Shown: piece by piece, positions 16,980 to 25,605 of the stretch
How the letters are laid out: every line of letters starts with the position of its first letter
Position numbering within the stretch: the first letter of the stretch is position 1
NCBI GenBank assembly: GCA_947304155.1
Contig: CAMZAD010000001.1
Location: forward strand, 62,001-126,000
Origin: an uncultured Candidatus Saccharibacteria bacterium
GTDB lineage: Bacteria > Patescibacteriota > Saccharimonadia > Saccharimonadales > Saccharimonadaceae
Direction of reading: 5' to 3'
Length of the DNA stretch: 64,000 nt
Made by a program: the position numbers and the translations under genes
Notes under the pieces: model-generated
Seen by the model: only the letters and a program-made list of their open reading frames with translations
Told to the model about the DNA's origin: nothing
Databases searched by the model: none

Positions 16980-17780
16980 TTAAAGATTGCGATTTCTTTG
17001 GTCCCAGAAGATTGCACTGTGGGTTGCTTCAAGGGTTTTATTTGGATTCCAAAGGTTTAAAGCGGCGACTTTTGAAGCAAGAGTGCCAGCCCAAAGTGAA
17101 AGTGGAGTGTAGCTAGTGTGGCCAATCGGCGTGGTGATGACGGTGCCGTCTTTTGCGACGATAATTTTGTCTTGATGGAAAGTCAAAATCGTGACCGGGT
17201 AGCTTAGTGTGAATTTATGAAGTGTTTCTACGACTGGAAAAATTGGCGATGAAAGTAAAATCATTTTTGGATACATGACGCTACGGAAAAGCTTTTGAAG
17301 TTGCGCCATAGTAGCAACGAAAATTAATCCGCCTTTTTCAATGAAATCGTTGGCGTCTGGTGTAACTAGGTCAATCGTGTCGCGGGTTAGGACTATTCTG
17401 GATGTTGTGTTTTTTACAACATCTGCAATGGCGATTTCAGTTTTGGCATTCTTGGAAAAATCGCCAGAAAGAAAAGTGAGGTCGGCATCGTTTGCGGCGG
17501 TTTTTAAAATCATGTCTTTATCAAAAGAACCAGACTCGGTGCTTGGCGCAAAAGTAATACCTGGAACTGGAGGAATTTTGCCACGCAAAGCGTCTGGAAG
17601 AAGTAGGCGAACTTCTTTTAGATTTAGGCTATTTAAGAATTCTGTGTTTCGAATTTCGGTTGAAAAATTGTTAGAATTTCCGCCAATAACTTGCATGACG
17701 CCAGTTTTTTGTTCTGGAATATTCCAGAAAATATCCTCCGTGATAGGGTCGGCGGCTTTAATCCAATAATCTGCGTTCAT
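16980..17780 (-). CDS. Ribokinase-fold protein, resembles NAD(P)H-hydrate dehydratase domain
   Basis: 266 residues from the ATG at 17780; the longer frame to 17813 is rejected because AAAGGAGG sits just before 17780. A GGNSNNFST segment near the N-terminus and the C-terminal SLWAGTLASKVAAL helix recall the ATP/ADP-binding fold of NAD(P)HX dehydratase (YjeF C-domain). The classic GSGDVL-type signature is not evident, so activity is uncertain. The ATG overlaps the stop of the exonuclease gene (TAATG). Third gene of the smpB-xth operon. Confidence 0.55.
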   Translation of the reverse strand: MNADYWIKAADPITEDIFWNIPEQKTGVMQVIGGNSNNFSTEIRNTEFLNSLNLKEVRLLLPDALRGKIPPVPGITFAPSTESGSFDKDMILKTAANDADLTFLSGDFSKNAKTEIAIADVVKNTTSRIVLTRDTIDLVTPDANDFIEKGGLIFVATMAQLQKLFRSVMYPKMILLSSPIFPVVETLHKFTLSYPVTILTFHQDKIIVAKDGTVITTPIGHTSYTPLSLWAGTLASKVAALNLWNPNKTLEATHSAIFWDQRNRNL

Positions 17781-18580
17781 TAGTCCTCCTTTAATGTGAT
17801 TGATATTGGGCAATGATCAGAGCCTGTGATTTCTTCATAAATTTCGGCGTTTTCTAGTTTTGATTTCAGAGCGTTTGAAATAAAGAAATAATCAATGCGC
17901 CAGCCAACATTGTTGGCGCGGGCGTTGCCCCAATGTGACCACCAAGTATAGCGTCTAACCTCCGGATTTAGTTCACGAAAAGTATCAACTAAACCGTGAT
18001 TAATATAATTATCAATGCCAGTGCGTTCTTCAATCGTAAACCCAGCATTTTTGACATTATCTTTTGGACGGGCGAGGTCAATTTCAGTGTGTGCGGCGTT
18101 AAAATCACCACAAATTATCACTGGTTTTTCGGCTTCAAGTTTTTCAATATAAGAAAGCATGGTTGGGTCAAAACTTTTTTCGCGCAACTTCAAACGTTCA
18201 AGATTCTGTTTAGAGTTTGGAACGTAAATTGTAACGATGAAGAAGTCTTTTAATTCAAGTGTAAGAATGCGTCCTTCAGAAAGCGGGTCGCCAAACTCGT
18301 CGCTGTCGATTTTTAGTTCTGGAAATTTTTCAAAATCGCGAAAAGTGTTTAAAACTTCAATATTATTTTTGACGAAAATTGCAGTGCCAGCATAGCCAGG
18401 GCGTTTAGCGGAATTCCAATATTCAACATATTCTGGCGAATCAAATTCAGATTGTTCTTCTTTGGCTTTAGTTTCTTGGAGACAAAGAATATCAGGATTC
18501 TCGGACTCTAAAAATTTCTGAAAAGCACCCTTCTTTAAAACAGCGCGAATACCATTAACGTTCCAAGAATAGAGTTTCAT
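17780..18580 (-). CDS. xth: Exodeoxyribonuclease III / AP endonuclease
   Basis: 266 residues. The endonuclease/exonuclease/phosphatase fold has WNVNGIRA at the N-terminus, LQETK (metal-binding Glu), GDFNAAHTEIDLARP (catalytic Asp/Asn) and the C-terminal SDHCPI (catalytic His). It incises DNA at abasic sites in base-excision repair. Start and stop overlap both neighbours by one base (TAATG on each side), giving a tight smpB-xth-kinase-fold operon. Confidence 0.95.
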   Translation of the reverse strand: MKLYSWNVNGIRAVLKKGAFQKFLESENPDILCLQETKAKEEQSEFDSPEYVEYWNSAKRPGYAGTAIFVKNNIEVLNTFRDFEKFPELKIDSDEFGDPLSEGRILTLELKDFFIVTIYVPNSKQNLERLKLREKSFDPTMLSYIEKLEAEKPVIICGDFNAAHTEIDLARPKDNVKNAGFTIEERTGIDNYINHGLVDTFRELNPEVRRYTWWSHWGNARANNVGWRIDYFFISNALKSKLENAEIYEEITGSDHCPISITLKED

Positions 18581-19017
18581 TAAAACATTCTCCTGCGACT
18601 TTCGCGGTCTAAATCTTTGGATTTAATTGACGCGCGCTTGTCGTATTTCTTTTTACCTTCAGCGATTGCAATATCAAGTTTAATGTAGCGGCTGCCACCA
18701 TAGAGTTTGGTTGGAACAATGGTCATGCCATCTTGCTTCGCACGCTCCAAAGAATGGATTTGTTTCTTAGTTGCGAGTAGTTTGAGATTTCTGGCGGTTT
18801 CTGGACCGAGCGTAAGGTTGTTAAGCCAAAGTTCGCCGTTTCTGAGTGTTACGAATGAGCCTTTGAGCTGGACGTGGTGGTCGCGAATTAAGCGGACTTC
18901 AGGGCCAGAAAGGGCGATTCCACATTTAATTTCTTCGCCGAGTTTATAATCAAAACTAGCACGGCGGTTGACCGTGACGGTTGAAGCTGGCTTTTTCTTT
19001 TTTCCCTGTTTGCTCAT
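18580..19017 (-). CDS. smpB: SsrA-binding protein SmpB
   Basis: 145 residues, standard size. N-terminal basic tail, OB-fold core (FDYKLGEEIKCGIALSGPEVRLIRD, YIKLDIAIAEGKKKYDKR) and a C-terminal basic helix (SKDLDRESRRRMF) that enters the decoding centre. It delivers tmRNA to stalled ribosomes. No ssrA gene was found in the window. Divergent from the glycosyltransferase at 19054; heads the operon with xth. Confidence 0.96.
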   Translation of the reverse strand: MSKQGKKKKPASTVTVNRRASFDYKLGEEIKCGIALSGPEVRLIRDHHVQLKGSFVTLRNGELWLNNLTLGPETARNLKLLATKKQIHSLERAKQDGMTIVPTKLYGGSRYIKLDIAIAEGKKKYDKRASIKSKDLDRESRRRMF

Positions 19018-19038
19018 GATGTGTAATCTTAAATGTGT

Positions 19039-19044
19039 TATAAT
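19039..19044 (+). promoter_or_regulatory. -10 box for the glycosyltransferase at 19054
   Basis: TATAAT with 9 nt to the ATG, so the leader is at most a few bases. Confidence 0.6.
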
Positions 19045-19053
19045 TATTATAGC

Positions 19054-20331
19054 ATGAAAATCGCAATCGCTTCAGATATCTATTACCCAATGATTAATGG
19101 TGTGGCTGTTTTTGCACATAATCTTGCTAATGGTTTGGCAAAGGCTGGGCATGAAGTAATTGTGATTTGTCCGTCTTTTGATGGTAAATTTGGAATTGAG
19201 GTTGATAAGGAGACTGGCGTAAAAACCGTGCATCTTACTTCAGCTCGTTTCTTGTTCTACCCTGACCAGATTAATGAGGTGCCTGAAGAAAAAACCGTGT
19301 TTGGTCTCCCTATGCCAAGGCTAACTTATAAGAATGGCATTTGGTGGTCCGTGAATCCGTGGGAAGAAGTGCGAAATATTTTGGATGATTTTAAGCCAGA
19401 TGTGGTGCATCTTCAGACTGCTGAGACAATTGCGCTAGCTGTGATGAAATATGTGAAGAAGAATAAAATTCCACTTGTCACAACTGGACATGCTTACCCA
19501 GATAATATTACTGGTCAATTTAAGATTCTAAAACCAAAACTAATCAAGAAGCCAGTTGATGCGATTTTGCGCGTCTATATGGCGAGCTTTTTGAAGCATG
19601 CTGAATATGCTACGATGCCAACGGAAATGGCGATTGGTGACTTGGTGCCAAAGAATCGTAAACATTTTCAGGTGACGGTTGAAGCATTATCTAATGGTGT
19701 AGATTTGTCTGAATTTTATCCAAAGAAACCAGATTTAAAAGTGCTGAAAAAATATGGTTTGGAGCCTGGTAAAAAACGTGTGAATTATATTGGGCGTGTC
19801 GATCCAGAAAAAAGTATTTCGTATGTCGTGGAGGCATTTGCTAAGGCATTAAAAAAGGTTCCTGATGCGGAGCTGGTAGTAGTCGGTGATGGTATTGATT
19901 TGCCACATCTAAAATCTTTGGCTGAGGAACTTGGAATTTCTGATTCTGTGAAGTTCTTAGGTAAAATCGTAGCGCCAGAACTAGTGGAGATTTATCGCGC
20001 CGGTACTTTGTTTGCAACTGCTTCCGAGACTGAAACGCAAGGTATTGTTCTAATTGAGGCAGCAGCTACGGGCTTGCCATTAATTGCAGTTGATAAGGGT
20101 GCCGTTTCGGAACTTTGTCAGAATAAAAAGAATGGTGAGCTTTGTAAGCCAGGTGGCGATATTGATGGTATCGCAAAAGCAATGGTGAAGATTTTGACGA
20201 ATGATGATTTGCGCGAAAAGTATTCGAAGGCCTCAATTGAAATTTCAAAGAATCACGATTTGAAACACACAATTAAACGCTTTGAAGAAATTTACATAGA
20301 AGCAATTGAACTAAAACATAAGAAAAAATAG
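19054..20331 (+). CDS. Glycosyltransferase family 4 (GT-B fold)
   Basis: 425 residues from the ATG at 19054; an upstream in-frame start at 19033 is within the promoter. N-terminal MIASDIYYPMINGVAVFAHNL-type Gly motif, GRVDPEKSISYVVEAF in the donor domain, and ETQGIVLIEAAATGLPLIAVD near the C-terminus (E-x7-E). Similar in class to the protein at 12054-13301 but clearly diverged. Its N-terminal style resembles diacylglycerol or phosphatidylinositol glycosyltransferases, so a glycolipid role is plausible (inference). Confidence 0.9.
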   Translation: MKIAIASDIYYPMINGVAVFAHNLANGLAKAGHEVIVICPSFDGKFGIEVDKETGVKTVHLTSARFLFYPDQINEVPEEKTVFGLPMPRLTYKNGIWWSVNPWEEVRNILDDFKPDVVHLQTAETIALAVMKYVKKNKIPLVTTGHAYPDNITGQFKILKPKLIKKPVDAILRVYMASFLKHAEYATMPTEMAIGDLVPKNRKHFQVTVEALSNGVDLSEFYPKKPDLKVLKKYGLEPGKKRVNYIGRVDPEKSISYVVEAFAKALKKVPDAELVVVGDGIDLPHLKSLAEELGISDSVKFLGKIVAPELVEIYRAGTLFATASETETQGIVLIEAAATGLPLIAVDKGAVSELCQNKKNGELCKPGGDIDGIAKAMVKILTNDDLREKYSKASIEISKNHDLKHTIKRFEEIYIEAIELKHKKK

Positions 20332-20354
20332 CCCGGAATCTCGGGGCTATTTTT
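20325..20354 (+). terminator. Terminator overlapping the stop of the glycosyltransferase
   Basis: AAAATAGCCC (20325-20334) / GGGCTATTTT (20344-20353), followed by T. The stop codon TAG lies in the stem. Confidence 0.85.
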
Positions 20355-20359
20355 GATAC

Positions 20360-20390
20360 AAAAAAGGCCCGCGAGTTGCGGAACCTTTTG
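20360..20390 (-). terminator. Terminator of the small gene at 20393
   Basis: Minus strand AAAAGG..CCGC / GCGG..CCTTTTT with a T-run. Confidence 0.75.
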
Positions 20391-20392
20391 AA

Positions 20393-20644
20393 CTAGATTG
20401 CCGAGGCTCTCCACGACAAATCTTGTGAATCGAAAGTTAAACGATATGTTTCCCTTCCGGCCACAACGTCGAAAATGTGTTTTGCGCTACTTCCAACAAA
20501 GCGGATTTGTGTTTTTAGAAGTTCGGTGACTTCTATTTCCTCTTCGCCACGACGCTTAAAAGTAAGCGGTTGGCAAGGGGTCATTTCATAGCCAAAAAGG
20601 GCCATGACTTCGACGCGTTCTTCATTATTGTTATTGATTTTCAT
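20393..20644 (-). CDS. Small hypothetical protein (83 aa)
   Basis: Start at the ATG at 20644, 7 nt after AGGAG; the TTG two codons earlier is rejected. The protein is soluble with a beta-rich pattern (RYTF, IRFVGSSAKHIFDVVAGRETYRLTF) and no motif I recognise. It is transcribed alone from a TATAAT at 20785-20790 with a ~135-nt structured leader, and has its own terminator. Confidence 0.65.
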   Translation of the reverse strand: MKINNNNEERVEVMALFGYEMTPCQPLTFKRRGEEEIEVTELLKTQIRFVGSSAKHIFDVVAGRETYRLTFDSQDLSWRASAI

Positions 20645-20790
20645 AGACAACTCCTAAAATTATTTAATTAGAAGTCATTTATGCGAGCCTGATTTATTGG
20701 CTCCTGGCGACAAGTATAAATGACGATACAAGCCGCTTAAATCTTTTTTCTAGCTCAGTGACCGAGGTATGAGCTGACACCCTCATTATA
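20645..20790 (-). promoter_or_regulatory. Promoter and long structured 5' leader of the 83-aa protein gene
   Basis: TATAAT at 20785-20790 (minus). The leader contains hairpin AGCTCA/TGAGCT (20752-20757 with 20770-20775). It also has a two-part stem GTCATTTAT/ATAAATGAC (20674-20682 with 20716-20724) enclosing GAGCC/GGCTC (20685-20689 with 20699-20703). The second structure lies ~20 nt before the Shine-Dalgarno site. Confidence 0.6.
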
Positions 20791-20809
20791 ACACGAAGTT
20801 TGAAAATAT

Positions 20810-21760
20810 TTACGCTTTTTTGAAATCGTCTAAAACTTGGCGAAGTTCGGCGGTGGTTTTGCAGTCCATTAATTTGACACGTAAATCTGAGGCGCCGTCA
20901 AATGAGTTGATGTAGACCTTAAAGAAATGCTTGAGTGGCTCGTATGGGTAATGAATTTTGGCAGCACGCTCATCGTAAAGGTCGAGGTGGTAATAGAATA
21001 AGTTGAGTAATTCTTCTTTGGTCGGTTCGTGGTCGGTGAAACAAAATGGGTTGGCAAAAACGCCGCGACCAATCATAAATCCGTCAATTTCTGGATATTT
21101 TTCGGACAACTCTTTTACCATCTTCTTGTCTTTGATATCTCCATTGATGATGAGTTTGGTTTCTGGCGAAATTTCGTTGCGCATTTTAATAAGTTCTGGA
21201 ATGAGTTCATAGTGGGCAGCAACTTTGCTCATTTCTTTACGGGTGCGAAGGTGGACGGTCAAAGCAGCAAGATGGTGGTTTAAAAGAAATGGAATCCAAG
21301 TTTTATATTCTTCAATATAAGTGAAGCCGAGGCGGGTTTTGACGGAGACTGGAAGGTTGGTGTTTTCGCGAGCATGTTTAATACATTCTGAAGCGAGTTC
21401 TGGAGTGCGAATCATAGCGGCGCCACCACCAGCTTTGTTGACGTGGCGGTCTGGGCAACCAAAGTTTAAATCCAGGCCAGCAAAGCCAAGGCCTTCAAGC
21501 TCGCGGGCGAGCATGGCGAAATGCTCTGGGTTTTTGCCCCAAATTTGCGCAATAATTGGTTTGTCCTCTGGTTTTACCTCAAGGCGTTCTAAAGCATCGT
21601 GTCGGCCACGTTCAGAAGCGAAGCTTGAAACGTTGGTAAATTCGGTATAAAAAAGATCTGGGCGGCCAGCTTTTGCTACTACGCCACGAAAAACTACATC
21701 TGTCACGCCTTCCATTGGCGCGAGAATTGTAAAAGGTTTTGGTAGTTCATTCCAAATCAT
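20810..21760 (-). CDS. dus: tRNA-dihydrouridine synthase
   Basis: 316 residues. TIM-barrel FMN enzyme with APMEGVTDVVFR at the N-terminus, LNFGCPDRHVNKAGGGAAMI with the catalytic Cys (~residue 96), VKTRLG, INGDI and GRGVFANP phosphate-binding segments, and a helical C-terminal tRNA-binding domain. It reduces uridine to dihydrouridine in the D loop of tRNAs. TATAAT (21767-21772) ends 6 nt before the ATG, a leaderless start. Monocistronic, followed by unrelated genes. Confidence 0.95.
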   Translation of the reverse strand: MIWNELPKPFTILAPMEGVTDVVFRGVVAKAGRPDLFYTEFTNVSSFASERGRHDALERLEVKPEDKPIIAQIWGKNPEHFAMLARELEGLGFAGLDLNFGCPDRHVNKAGGGAAMIRTPELASECIKHARENTNLPVSVKTRLGFTYIEEYKTWIPFLLNHHLAALTVHLRTRKEMSKVAAHYELIPELIKMRNEISPETKLIINGDIKDKKMVKELSEKYPEIDGFMIGRGVFANPFCFTDHEPTKEELLNLFYYHLDLYDERAAKIHYPYEPLKHFFKVYINSFDGASDLRVKLMDCKTTAELRQVLDDFKKA

Positions 21761-21787
21761 TTATATATTATAACATTTTTTCAAGAA

Positions 21788-21832
21788 AATAAAAATGGGC
21801 GGCAAGAAGTGATAGCCGCCACATTTTTATAA
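21788..21832. terminator. Strong terminator hairpin 5' of dus, 3' of the zinc-ribbon gene
   Basis: ATAAAAATG-GGCGGC pairs with GCCGCC-A-CATTTTTAT (one bulged A), with A/T flanks. It would end transcription from the minus-strand gene at 21912 before the dus promoter. Confidence 0.8.
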
Positions 21833-21911
21833 GGTACTACTAGTAAAAGAAGGGGGGAATTTCGCCTCCGACCATTAATTAGGTGGAGCTCTCTATAAGT
21901 TGTAAACATTA

Positions 21912-22103
21912 CTACTGTACCTTACCGGTACCATTGCAATGATCACATTTACATGGAGAACTCAATGGTGGATGGATTTTTCCAGTCCCTCCGCAGCGAG
22001 GGCAAGTCTTTTGGTACCCGAAGTGATAGCCACGACAGCTACATTTATTCATTTCTTCTTCGGTATTGTAAGGCTTACCGCAGTACGGACATGACCACGT
22101 CAT
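21912..22103 (-). CDS. Small zinc-ribbon protein with DnaJ-type CxxCxGxG repeats
   Basis: 63 residues with 10 Cys. CPYC followed by CSC forms one zinc knuckle; CPRCGGTG and CDHCNGTG match the CxxCxGxG repeats of the DnaJ zinc-binding domain. AAAGGAGGTG lies 9 nt before the ATG and TATAAT ~40 nt upstream, so this is a real, separately transcribed gene. The J-protein in this window (31742) lacks its zinc finger; a link is speculative. Confidence 0.75.
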   Translation of the reverse strand: MTWSCPYCGKPYNTEEEMNKCSCRGYHFGYQKTCPRCGGTGKIHPPLSSPCKCDHCNGTGKVQ

Positions 22104-22177
22104 TCATATTCACCTCCTTTGTAGAATGATGGTGGAACTGATTGTTATTATAACACAATATTTTATTTTTGCAATAG

Positions 22178-25100
22178 TTATTCGCTACGAATTTGAGTTT
22201 TTTTAACTAAATCGCAGAAATCCTTAATATCCTTGATTTTTCTAGTAGTATCTGGGTAGACAGCAAGTGGTGAATCCTCGTCGATGAAATCGAGCATTTG
22301 GATATGGTTATAGACGGCAGTGATTAAATCGCGGGCGTCTTTGTCGCTTTCGTCGGTGAATTCATAGACTTTATCAAAGACGAGATCGTTAGAAGTTCCC
22401 TCGAGTTCATTTGTGATAACGTCTCTGGTATTTGGTGAGACGAAGAGAATGTGAGCACGGGCGACTTTGTATTTGCTATAAGTTGGTGAATTGTTAAGCA
22501 AAAGTTTGTAGAATTCGAGCTGTAAGGCATATTTATAAAGTGTTGGGTGTGATTCCCATTTTTCTTTATGGAATCCACCGGTCTTGAAATCGTAAATCTC
22601 GATGGTTTTATTCTGCTCGTCGATATTAATGTGGTCAATTTTACCGGTGAGTGGAATATTGCCGAGCATTGGGTATTCGCGGCTGAGGTTGACTTCGGCT
22701 TTGGCAACTTTGCCATCGGATGGAGTGAGAATTTCGCGGAAGGCCTTAAGGCTTTCTTTGACACTGATTTCACCACGAGCAAGCACGTCAGCCTTGGTGG
22801 CGTCATCTAAATCAAGTTTCTCGACTTCGGATTTAAAGAATTCAAGCGCTGCTTCGTCGGAAAGTTTATTGTTAGTGGTCTCCTCAAAGACGGCGTGGAT
22901 TAGGGTACCAAAAACCATGCTATTATCAGCTGGTTCCCTTGGGCCGTCGATAACGTAGCGTTCGTAGAAGGTAATTGGACCAGCGTAGGCGATGTCAATG
23001 AAGGTTGTGAGCGCGGTGGCATTGAAGCGATAATTCTCAACTTTCTTACGTAAGATTGGTAAGAGTTCTGGAGTTGGGCTGAGATAATTTGCCATCCAGT
23101 GTTTCTTAATATTCTCGCGTTTTTCGTCTTCCGGAAGTTCTTCGTAGTGTTCCACGATGTTTGAATCGAGAAGTAGAGGCGAACGGACGTCATTTTCGGA
23201 TTCTTCATATTCTTGGAGATATTGAAGACGCTTTGGCGATTTGCCGGCAAAGTCTTGCTTTGAATTAGTCATAACTAAAGTTTTCTTGGCGCGGGTGATG
23301 GCGACGAAGAAGAGTCTCAAACACTCGTCTTCGGTGTGGCCAGTGTGGCGGATACTTTGGAGGTTTAGTGGGAGAGTGAGCTTGTTGTTATTCCCTTTGC
23401 TGTTACCCCAAGATAAGTCATCGACGGCAATCATGAAAACATGCTTGTATTCAAGGCCTTTAGATTTGTGAGCGGTGATGATTTGGACGGAGTTGGTTGA
23501 ATCTTGATACGGCGAGGTATTAAGAATTGCTTCGCCGGCAGCTTCATAATCGTCAAGGAAGTTAATAAAGTCGGCAAGGCGTGGCTTCTCGGCAGTGACG
23601 TGACTTCTAATGTGTTCACGCAGGACCGAGAGGTTTTCGTAAAGGTTGTAGGTTTTAAAGCTAGTCTTGTTGTCGCCAGTGTAGAATTTGATGAAGTTAG
23701 ATTGGTAAACGATTGGTGTCTCGGAATTTGGAACTAGGATTTCAAATGGCGTGGTGCCAACGAGATAATCAATGAAGAGCTCAAGCGGAGTGTTGTAACT
23801 TTTAGCGACGAGTTCAGCTAAGAAATAGGCGACTTTTTGAATGTTCTCGTTAGTGGAGTTCTTGAGGTATTCAAGTGCGCCGCGAGTATCACCATAGTAG
23901 CTTTGCATAGAAGTGATGGCTTCAATGGCTGGAATTTGGAAGAATGGAAAAGTTAAGATTTCAAGCAAACGATAAGCTGGATTTTTGCCGCTTGCGAGTT
24001 CATAAATGAAGCGGCAGAGCGTGGTAATTTGCATAATATGCTCGTCTTCAAGGACATTTTCACGCTTCTCGTAGGCAATATTGATGTTGTCGTAGGATTT
24101 TAGATATGGCAAAAGGTCGGTGACATATTTGTGCTTTTGAGTGATTACAGCGATGTCGCTTTGTTTCTCGCCGGCGAGGACAAGTTTGTTGACTTCGCTA
24201 GCAACCCAAGCGTATTCGGCGTCGGCGGCCTTGAATTCATGTCGTTTAATGTGGGTCTTCCCTGGTTGTTCGCCAGCTAAGATTTCGTCATTACGGACTG
24301 AAGTAAGTGTTTTAGTGAAGCCACGTTTTTTGGCGAAGCTACCTTCGATTTGGTCGCCAATCTTGCGTGAAAAGTCAAGAATTTCAGAGATTGAGCGGTA
24401 GTTTTCGGTAAGTTCAACTACTTTTGCATTGTATTCATTTTGGAAATCGTAGAGATTTGAAGCGTTGGCGCCTTGGAACTCGAAGATTGCCTGGTCATCA
24501 TCGCCCACGGCCATGATATCCGGTTTTTCTGGGTCAGCAACTAAGCGGATGAGTTCAAATTGAGATGGGTTAGTATCCTGGAACTCATCAAGTAGGATAT
24601 AGCGATAGCGCTCTTGAAGGGTGAAACGGAAGCCATCGTCGGTTTTTAGAATACGGACGGCTTGTTCAATCATGTCTGAGAAGTCAAAAAGCTTGTTTTC
24701 TTCAAGATAGGCTTCATATTTTGCATAGACATTAGCAAGGCTGAGTAATTTCTTGTTTGAGATGTAGTTTTTGAAGCGATAGTTGTTGTTCTTATCTTTC
24801 TCAAAGAGACTATTGCGCCAACTAGTAAGGAGGCTAACGGAAGGTTTTTCGGCAGCGTCAAGTTTTTCAAAGACGTCGTTTAGCGAGAGGAGGAAGTTGT
24901 TGGCTTCTTTTTGAATCTTCCCGGTAATTGGAGTACTGGATGTGAATTCGGCGATGACGGCGCCAACTCTGGTATAAATTTCTCTAGCATCGTTGACTGG
25001 CATGCGAGCTTGGACTTCTTTAAGAATTTCGGAGACACGAGGATTCATTTTTTCGGTGTCGGCAATGTTGGTTTCGGCGATTAGTTTTAAGTCTTCAGCG

Positions 25101-25555
25101 GTCAATCTGGCAGATTTTGCTTCGGCGATAGTCGAAATAATATCTTTAACTTCGTTGGTCTTTAAAATATCTGTGACTGGAAGCTCACTAATGATATTGT
25201 TGATGATTTTATACTGCGTGACTTGGTCGATTGGTTCGTCGAGATTGCGATCAAAATTTTCAGCGTAGTTTTTATATTGCGCGAGAATATCTGAGCCGAA
25301 TGCGTGGTAAGTGTGAATGTTAACGCCGCTGGCGGTTGGGCCAACGATTTTAAGTAAGCGTTCACGCATGTTTGAAGCGCCAGCTTCGGTGAAGGTTAGA
25401 CAGAGGATGTTTTCTGGGTTAGCGTCGGTGTTTTCTAGAATGAATTTTACTTTTTCAGACAAAAGCTGGGTTTTGCCGGTGCCTGGACCTGCCAAAACTA
25501 GGAGTGGCCCATTTAAATATTCGATTGCTTCTTGTTGTCTCGCGTTTGGTTTCAT
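22178..25555 (-). CDS. UvrD/PcrA-type superfamily 1 helicase fused to a PD-(D/E)XK nuclease
   Basis: 1125 residues from the ATG at 25555, much longer than PcrA (~720). Walker A is AGPGTGKTQ (~26), Walker B is LLDEFQDTNPSQ, motif III is GDDDQAIFEFQGA, and motif V/VI is ITAHKSKGLEYKHVF and FFVAITRAKK. The last ~250 residues form a RecB/AddB-type nuclease: GKIDHI (metal Asp) and IEIYDFKTG (D-x-K). It is an AddA-like helicase-nuclease for double-strand end processing, here as one polypeptide; no Chi-recognition partner is adjacent. TATAAT (25562-25567) ends 6 nt before the ATG. Confidence 0.93.
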   Translation of the reverse strand: MKPNARQQEAIEYLNGPLLVLAGPGTGKTQLLSEKVKFILENTDANPENILCLTFTEAGASNMRERLLKIVGPTASGVNIHTYHAFGSDILAQYKNYAENFDRNLDEPIDQVTQYKIINNIISELPVTDILKTNEVKDIISTIAEAKSARLTAEDLKLIAETNIADTEKMNPRVSEILKEVQARMPVNDAREIYTRVGAVIAEFTSSTPITGKIQKEANNFLLSLNDVFEKLDAAEKPSVSLLTSWRNSLFEKDKNNNYRFKNYISNKKLLSLANVYAKYEAYLEENKLFDFSDMIEQAVRILKTDDGFRFTLQERYRYILLDEFQDTNPSQFELIRLVADPEKPDIMAVGDDDQAIFEFQGANASNLYDFQNEYNAKVVELTENYRSISEILDFSRKIGDQIEGSFAKKRGFTKTLTSVRNDEILAGEQPGKTHIKRHEFKAADAEYAWVASEVNKLVLAGEKQSDIAVITQKHKYVTDLLPYLKSYDNINIAYEKRENVLEDEHIMQITTLCRFIYELASGKNPAYRLLEILTFPFFQIPAIEAITSMQSYYGDTRGALEYLKNSTNENIQKVAYFLAELVAKSYNTPLELFIDYLVGTTPFEILVPNSETPIVYQSNFIKFYTGDNKTSFKTYNLYENLSVLREHIRSHVTAEKPRLADFINFLDDYEAAGEAILNTSPYQDSTNSVQIITAHKSKGLEYKHVFMIAVDDLSWGNSKGNNNKLTLPLNLQSIRHTGHTEDECLRLFFVAITRAKKTLVMTNSKQDFAGKSPKRLQYLQEYEESENDVRSPLLLDSNIVEHYEELPEDEKRENIKKHWMANYLSPTPELLPILRKKVENYRFNATALTTFIDIAYAGPITFYERYVIDGPREPADNSMVFGTLIHAVFEETTNNKLSDEAALEFFKSEVEKLDLDDATKADVLARGEISVKESLKAFREILTPSDGKVAKAEVNLSREYPMLGNIPLTGKIDHINIDEQNKTIEIYDFKTGGFHKEKWESHPTLYKYALQLEFYKLLLNNSPTYSKYKVARAHILFVSPNTRDVITNELEGTSNDLVFDKVYEFTDESDKDARDLITAVYNHIQMLDFIDEDSPLAVYPDTTRKIKDIKDFCDLVKKTQIRSE

Positions 25556-25605
25556 AAGATAATTATACAACAAAAAACACCTCGAAGCTGAGGTGCTTAG
25601 TGAGC

